From assembly GCA_028291305.1 (NCBI GenBank), contig JAQGII010000408.1:1-8837 (forward strand): a DNA stretch of 8,837 bases, in the 5' to 3' direction. Below, one piece after another: positions 6,285-8,837 of the stretch. This DNA is from Caulobacteraceae bacterium. Lineage in GTDB: Bacteria > Pseudomonadota > Alphaproteobacteria > Caulobacterales > Caulobacteraceae. Both the position numbers and the translations under genes were made by a program. The notes beneath the pieces were generated by a model. It searched no databases. It saw only the letters and a list, made by a program, of their open reading frames with translations, and was not told where the DNA came from. The first letter of the stretch is position 1, and each line of letters begins with the position of its first letter.

Positions 6285-7034
6285 ATGAGGCGGCTTGGCG
6301 GATCGCTTCTGGCGGCGCTGGCCCTGGCCGGCTGCGGGCCGGGCCTGGACCAGCTGGCGCCCGGTCCCAGGGGCGTGGTGGCCGAGGTCAGGAACGGCGA
6401 CGCCGTGGTGCTGCGCGGCGGCCAGGTGGTGCGCCTAGCGGGCATCGAGGCGCCCAAGGGCGACGATCCCTTCGCCGCACAGGCGCGCGAGGCGCTGGCG
6501 CGGCTGGTCCTGGGCCAGGAGGTGCAACTGATGTTCGGCGGCGCCCGCCAGGACGCCTACGGCCGCACGCTCGCCCACCTGCGCCTGACGAGGGGCGGGG
6601 CCTGGGTCGAGCAGGCCCTGCTGCAGGCCGGCGACGCGCGGGTGCACACCTATCCCGACAACCGGGCGCTGGGCCGCGCCATGCTCGACGCCGAGGCCCG
6701 CGCCCGCCGGGCCCGTCGCGGCCTATGGGCGATCGCCGACTATCAGGTGCGCCTGCCGGACGAGGCGGCGGCCAGGCCGTTCGGCTTCCAGGTGGTGGAG
6801 GGCCGCGTGACCGTCGCCGCGCAGCAGCGCAACGGCGTGCGGGTGGACATCGAGCGCTGGGTCAGCGCCGAGGTTCCCGGCGCCGCCCAGGGCGCCTTCG
6901 CCGCCTCGGGCATGCGGCTGGAGGACCTGCCCGGCAAGCTGGTCCGGGTGCGCGGCCTGTTGCGGCCGGGTTCGGGCGAGGCGGTGATGAAGCTGGACCA
7001 CCCCGAGCAGATCGAGGTCCTGACGGAGAAATAG
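6285..7034 (+). CDS. Lipoprotein with a thermonuclease (SNase-like) domain
   Basis: The 249-residue product begins with a lipoprotein signal, MRRLGGSLLAALALAGC, with lipobox LAGC and lipidated Cys17, so it should be anchored in the envelope. Residues about 30-150 match the staphylococcal-nuclease fold: NGD at 37-39 (a calcium-site Asp), VVRLAGIEAP at 48-57 with the conserved Arg50, and DAYGRTLAHL with Arg94. Staphylococcal nuclease uses Arg35, Glu43 and Arg87; here the position matching Glu43 is Lys58 and the calcium ligand Asp40 is Glu55, so nuclease activity is doubtful. Residues 165-249 form a second domain (VEGRVTVA, LVRVRGLL, HPEQIEVL) often seen attached to this fold in alphaproteobacteria. 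GGGGGA precedes the ATG. It probably shares an mRNA with the exported SOD upstream. Confidence 0.85.
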   Translation: MRRLGGSLLAALALAGCGPGLDQLAPGPRGVVAEVRNGDAVVLRGGQVVRLAGIEAPKGDDPFAAQAREALARLVLGQEVQLMFGGARQDAYGRTLAHLRLTRGGAWVEQALLQAGDARVHTYPDNRALGRAMLDAEARARRARRGLWAIADYQVRLPDEAAARPFGFQVVEGRVTVAAQQRNGVRVDIERWVSAEVPGAAQGAFAASGMRLEDLPGKLVRVRGLLRPGSGEAVMKLDHPEQIEVLTEK

Positions 7035-7058
7035 CTGCCCGACGGGTCGCACCCAAAC

Positions 7059-7158
7059 CGTCATCCTCCGGGCGCCCGAAGGGCGAACCGGGGGACCCAA
7101 AGCCCCCGGTCCGCTTCGCTGCGTCGCTTGGGTCCCCCGATCAAGTCGGGGGATGACG
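7059..7158. repeat. Palindromic intergenic repeat (REP-like, GTCATCC ... GGATGAC)
   Basis: CGTCATCC at 7059-7066 pairs with GGATGACG at 7151-7158. Inside are further perfect pairs: GGGGGACCCAA/TTGGGTCCCCC (7090-7100/7128-7138), ACCGGGGG/CCCCCGGT (7087-7094/7103-7110), CCCCCGA/TCGGGGG (7134-7140/7146-7152) and a CGGGCGCCCG palindrome (7069-7078). Nested GTCATCC...GGATGAC elements of this kind are a common dispersed intergenic repeat in Caulobacter-type genomes. It sits just after the SNase-like gene and may stabilise its mRNA 3' end or end transcription. Confidence 0.85.
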
Positions 7159-7165
7159 TAGATGC

Positions 7166-7193
7166 AAAAACGCCCGGCGGTGAGGCCGGGCGT
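7166..7193 (-). terminator. Intrinsic terminator of cdnL
   Basis: On the minus strand ACGCCCGGC (7193-7185) pairs perfectly with GCCGGGCGT (7178-7170) around a six-base loop and is followed at once by a T-run (7170-7166 and beyond). It lies 30 bases after the cdnL stop codon. Confidence 0.9.
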
Positions 7194-7222
7194 CTGCTTG
7201 GATCGGGTGGTCGAAAGCGCGC

Positions 7223-7726
7223 CTAGGCGGCCTTCTGCAGCGACTTGGTGAGGATGCCGATGGCGGCCTCGCGGTCGATGCGTTCGATGGCGGCGACTTC
7301 GCGGGCCATGCGGTCCAGCGCCGACTCATAGAGCTGGCGTTCGGAATAGGACTGCTCAGGCTGGTTGTCGGCGCGGTGCAGGTCGCGGACCACTTCGGCG
7401 ATGGAGATCAGGTCGCCGGAGTTGATCTTGGCTTCGTATTCCTGGGCGCGGCGGCTCCACATGGTGCGCTTGACGCGGGCGCGGCCCTTCAGGGTGGTCA
7501 GGGCCTGGGTCACGACGTCGCCTGCGGCCAGCGGACGCAGGCCGGCGGTCTTGGCTTTGCGCGTGGGCACGCGCAGGGTCATCTTTTCGTGGTCGAAGGT
7601 AATCACATAGAGCTCGAGCGAGAGGCCGCCGACTTCCTGCGTCTCGATCCCCTGGACCTGGCCAACGCCGTGCGCGGGATAGACGACATGATCGCCAATC
7701 GTGAAATCGTGACCGGTCTTGCTCAT
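7223..7726 (-). CDS. cdnL: CarD-family RNA polymerase-binding regulator CdnL
   Basis: The 167-residue protein has the CarD/CdnL layout: an N-terminal Tudor-like RNA-polymerase-interacting domain (FTIGDHVVYPAHGVGQV at residues 8-24, through about 70) and a helical C-terminal domain with the conserved Trp90 region (KRTMWSRRAQEY). Members bind the RNA polymerase beta subunit and stabilise open complexes at housekeeping promoters such as those for rRNA; in Caulobacter CdnL promotes growth and ribosome gene expression and is a ClpXP substrate, with the C-terminal residues acting as the degron (here LQKAA). The ATG at 7726 is chosen because GAGG lies about seven bases upstream and the family N-terminus starts there; an extension back to 7837 shows no similarity. 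It has its own terminator, and a 286-base gap separates it from fdxA. Confidence 0.94.
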   Translation of the reverse strand: MSKTGHDFTIGDHVVYPAHGVGQVQGIETQEVGGLSLELYVITFDHEKMTLRVPTRKAKTAGLRPLAAGDVVTQALTTLKGRARVKRTMWSRRAQEYEAKINSGDLISIAEVVRDLHRADNQPEQSYSERQLYESALDRMAREVAAIERIDREAAIGILTKSLQKAA

Positions 7727-7903
7727 GGACAACCTCTTTCGAATTGGGCCGGAGCCGCTGACTCTCGCCGTCGTCGTCTGTCTGCTGATCAATGACAGAG
7801 GTTCACTCCCCGCGGTGGGCAGGGATGAAGACATCATTGCGAAGTCGTTTTTAAGGCACTTTTGGCTTTCGCTAACGCGCGACCGCGTTCGGGGACAGAC
7901 GTG

Positions 7904-7934
7904 GAGACAGCAACCGCTGCTCTCCCAGCGTCAA
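7904..7934 (-). promoter_or_regulatory. Candidate promoter of cdnL
   Basis: On the minus strand TTGACGC (7934-7928) matches the Caulobacter housekeeping -35 consensus TTGACGS, followed after 16 bases by GCTGTCTC (7911-7904), a partial match to GCTANAWC with a longer than usual spacer. An AT-rich tract just upstream (7940-7975) could act as an UP element. The resulting leader would be about 170 bases. Confidence 0.35.
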
Positions 7935-8012
7935 GGGCACCCTATCACGAAAAGTCGCATAAATAAAGCGTTGGGGCGGCCAGGCAGGGGCGTCGGCCCC
8001 GGGCCTAGCGGT

Positions 8013-8354
8013 TCAGGAGCCCTTGCCGGGCTTCTCGCTGAAGTACTTCTCGAACTTCCCGGTTTCGGTTTCGAACTGTTCCCGGTCGGCCGGCGGCTCG
8101 CCTTTGAGGGTGATGTTCGGCCAAACCCTCGAGTACTCGGAATTGATCTTCAGCCACTTGCCGTCGGGCTCGTCTTCCACGTCCGGCTTGATTGCATCCA
8201 CCGGGCATTCCGGCTCGCACACGCCGCAATCGATGCATTCGTCCGGATTGATCGCCAGGAAGTTCTCGCCTTCGTAGAAGCAGTCCACCGGACACACCTC
8301 CACGCAGTCCATGAACTTACATTTGATGCAGGCATCCATGACGATGTAGGTCAT
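8013..8354 (-). CDS. fdxA: Seven-iron ferredoxin FdxA ([3Fe-4S][4Fe-4S])
   Basis: The 113-residue protein is a close match to the Azotobacter vinelandii ferredoxin I type, a small soluble electron carrier with one 3Fe-4S and one 4Fe-4S cluster. By comparison with that protein, Cys9, Cys17 and Cys50 hold the 3Fe cluster and Cys21, Cys40, Cys43 and Cys46 the 4Fe cluster, while Cys12 and Cys25 are the conserved non-ligand cysteines. The signature [13 protein letters not shown] is at 17-29 and [12 protein letters not shown] at 40-51. The C-terminal extension contains VWPNIT, typical of the family. The ATG at 8354 matches the family N-terminus; the ribosome site is weak (GCGAGA). It lies 69 bases after the S4-domain gene on the same strand. 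Which redox partners it serves cannot be told here. Confidence 0.96.
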   Translation of the reverse strand: MTYIVMDACIKCKFMDCVEVCPVDCFYEGENFLAINPDECIDCGVCEPECPVDAIKPDVEDEPDGKWLKINSEYSRVWPNITLKGEPPADREQFETETGKFEKYFSEKPGKGS

Positions 8355-8423
8355 CGTAGTCTCGCAGGCGGTGAAATAAACGCTGTCACGCGGCGCGGAA
8401 ATGTCAGGCGCGACCGCGGCTTG

Positions 8424-8738
8424 TCAATGGGGCGATTCGGAATAGAGGGCGCGTGCTTCGCTCGCCGGCCCCCGCCGCTCGCCCGTCGCCTCCACTTTCA
8501 CGGCCACCAGCCGGCCGCCGACGGCGAACACCAGGCCGTCGCCCGCGCGCACGACGCGGCTGGGTTTGTCCACGCGCACGGCCTGCGCGCCGGGGCGGGT
8601 CAGGCGCAGGCGGCCCTCTTCGACGAAGCGAGCGGCCAGGCCCCGCGACTTGAAGAAGCGCGCCCGCCACAGCCAGAGGTCCAGGCGGCAGGCGTCGTCG
8701 GGGCCGGCGTCCGGCTCATGCTGGTGCGCGGCGCTCAT
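8424..8738 (-). CDS. S4-domain RNA-binding protein (Hsp15-like)
   Basis: The 104-residue product carries an S4 RNA-binding domain: CRLDLWLWRARFFKSRGLA (17-35), then FVEEGRLRL (38-46) and RVDKPSRVVRAGD (55-67). This is the pattern of the Hsp15/HslR group, which in E. coli binds stalled 50S subunits carrying a nascent chain. The short acidic N-terminus and the tail after residue 80 are variable. The ATG overlaps the stop of the upstream gene as ATGA (8738-8735), implying translational coupling. In alphaproteobacteria this gene is commonly found with a helicase upstream and fdxA and the CarD gene downstream, as here. Confidence 0.9.
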   Translation of the reverse strand: MSAAHQHEPDAGPDDACRLDLWLWRARFFKSRGLAARFVEEGRLRLTRPGAQAVRVDKPSRVVRAGDGLVFAVGGRLVAVKVEATGERRGPASEARALYSESPH

Positions 8739-8837
8739 GCGGAGGCCGCCGCCCGCCGGCGGCGAGGCTTGCGCGTCCGGCGCGCGGCGACGGGCTTGTC
8801 CTTGAGCGCGGCCAGGGCGGCGAACGGCGACGCGGCG
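8735..8837 (-). CDS. C-terminus of an upstream gene, probably a helicase (partial)
   Basis: A minus-strand frame enters from the right edge and ends at TGA 8737-8735, coding 33 residues: SPFAALAALKDKP is followed by an Arg/Lys-rich tail (RRTRKPRRRR). This ending and its four-base overlap with the S4-domain gene match the DEAD/DEAH-type helicase that usually precedes that gene in alphaproteobacteria. No helicase motif is inside the window, so the name rests on gene order and the tail sequence. Confidence 0.65.
   Translation of the reverse strand, partial: AASPFAALAALKDKPVAARRTRKPRRRRAAASA

Noticed and set aside
5528..6457. Minus-strand 309-codon reading frame
   Set aside because: It is a shadow of the SOD gene and the start of the SNase-like gene, Arg/Gly-rich with no recognisable domain.
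7727..7837. Longer N-terminus for CdnL (start at 7837)
   Set aside because: The added residues are unlike the family, and the internal ATG at 7726 has a good GAGG site and the normal start MSKTG.

Overview
The window looks like chromosome from a GC-rich alphaproteobacterium of the Caulobacter/Phenylobacterium/Brevundimonas type. The main reasons are the minus-strand series S4-domain RNA-binding protein, seven-iron ferredoxin FdxA, then CdnL (CarD family), the nearly exclusive use of G/C-ending codons in positions 2200-8837, and repeated GANTC sites, the recognition sequence of the cell-cycle methylase CcrM. The genus is an inference from gene content, not a measured placement.

Left end (1-1941): an accessory region. 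A minus-strand gene that runs off the left edge encodes a ParB-like domain joined to an N6/N4 (beta-order) DNA methyltransferase, a phage/island-type architecture, with codon use unlike the rest of the window. Its start is fixed at 1196. Between it and the tRNA-Ser(GGA) gene at 1942-2031 lie about 745 bases with no convincing gene, but with a 51-nt near-perfect hairpin, a short TTCCCT/AGGGAA inverted repeat and a cluster of GANTC sites. Because the foreign-looking gene lies on the 3' side of the tRNA, this is probably the edge of an element integrated at tRNA-Ser.

Centre (2032-5068): ordinary chromosomal genes. msrA (methionine sulfoxide repair) converges on a DUF599 membrane protein across a hairpin. 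The DUF599 gene diverges from a cyclopropane-fatty-acid-synthase-type methyltransferase, which ends a few bases from the convergent tRNA-Arg(CCT) gene.

Right half (5069-8837): after a 480-base stretch with no recognisable gene come a Tat-exported Fe/Mn superoxide dismutase and, 28 bases later, a lipoprotein with a staphylococcal-nuclease fold, probably one transcription unit acting in the envelope. A GTCATCC/GGATGAC palindromic repeat and a minus-strand intrinsic terminator separate them from the minus-strand cluster cdnL <- fdxA <- S4 protein <- C-terminus of an upstream gene (probably a helicase) that runs off the right edge and overlaps the S4 gene by ATGA.

No wholly new system is evident. 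The features most worth following up are the island edge with its ParB-methyltransferase, the altered active-site motif of the exported SOD together with the nuclease-like lipoprotein that lacks the usual catalytic Glu, and the large orphan hairpin.
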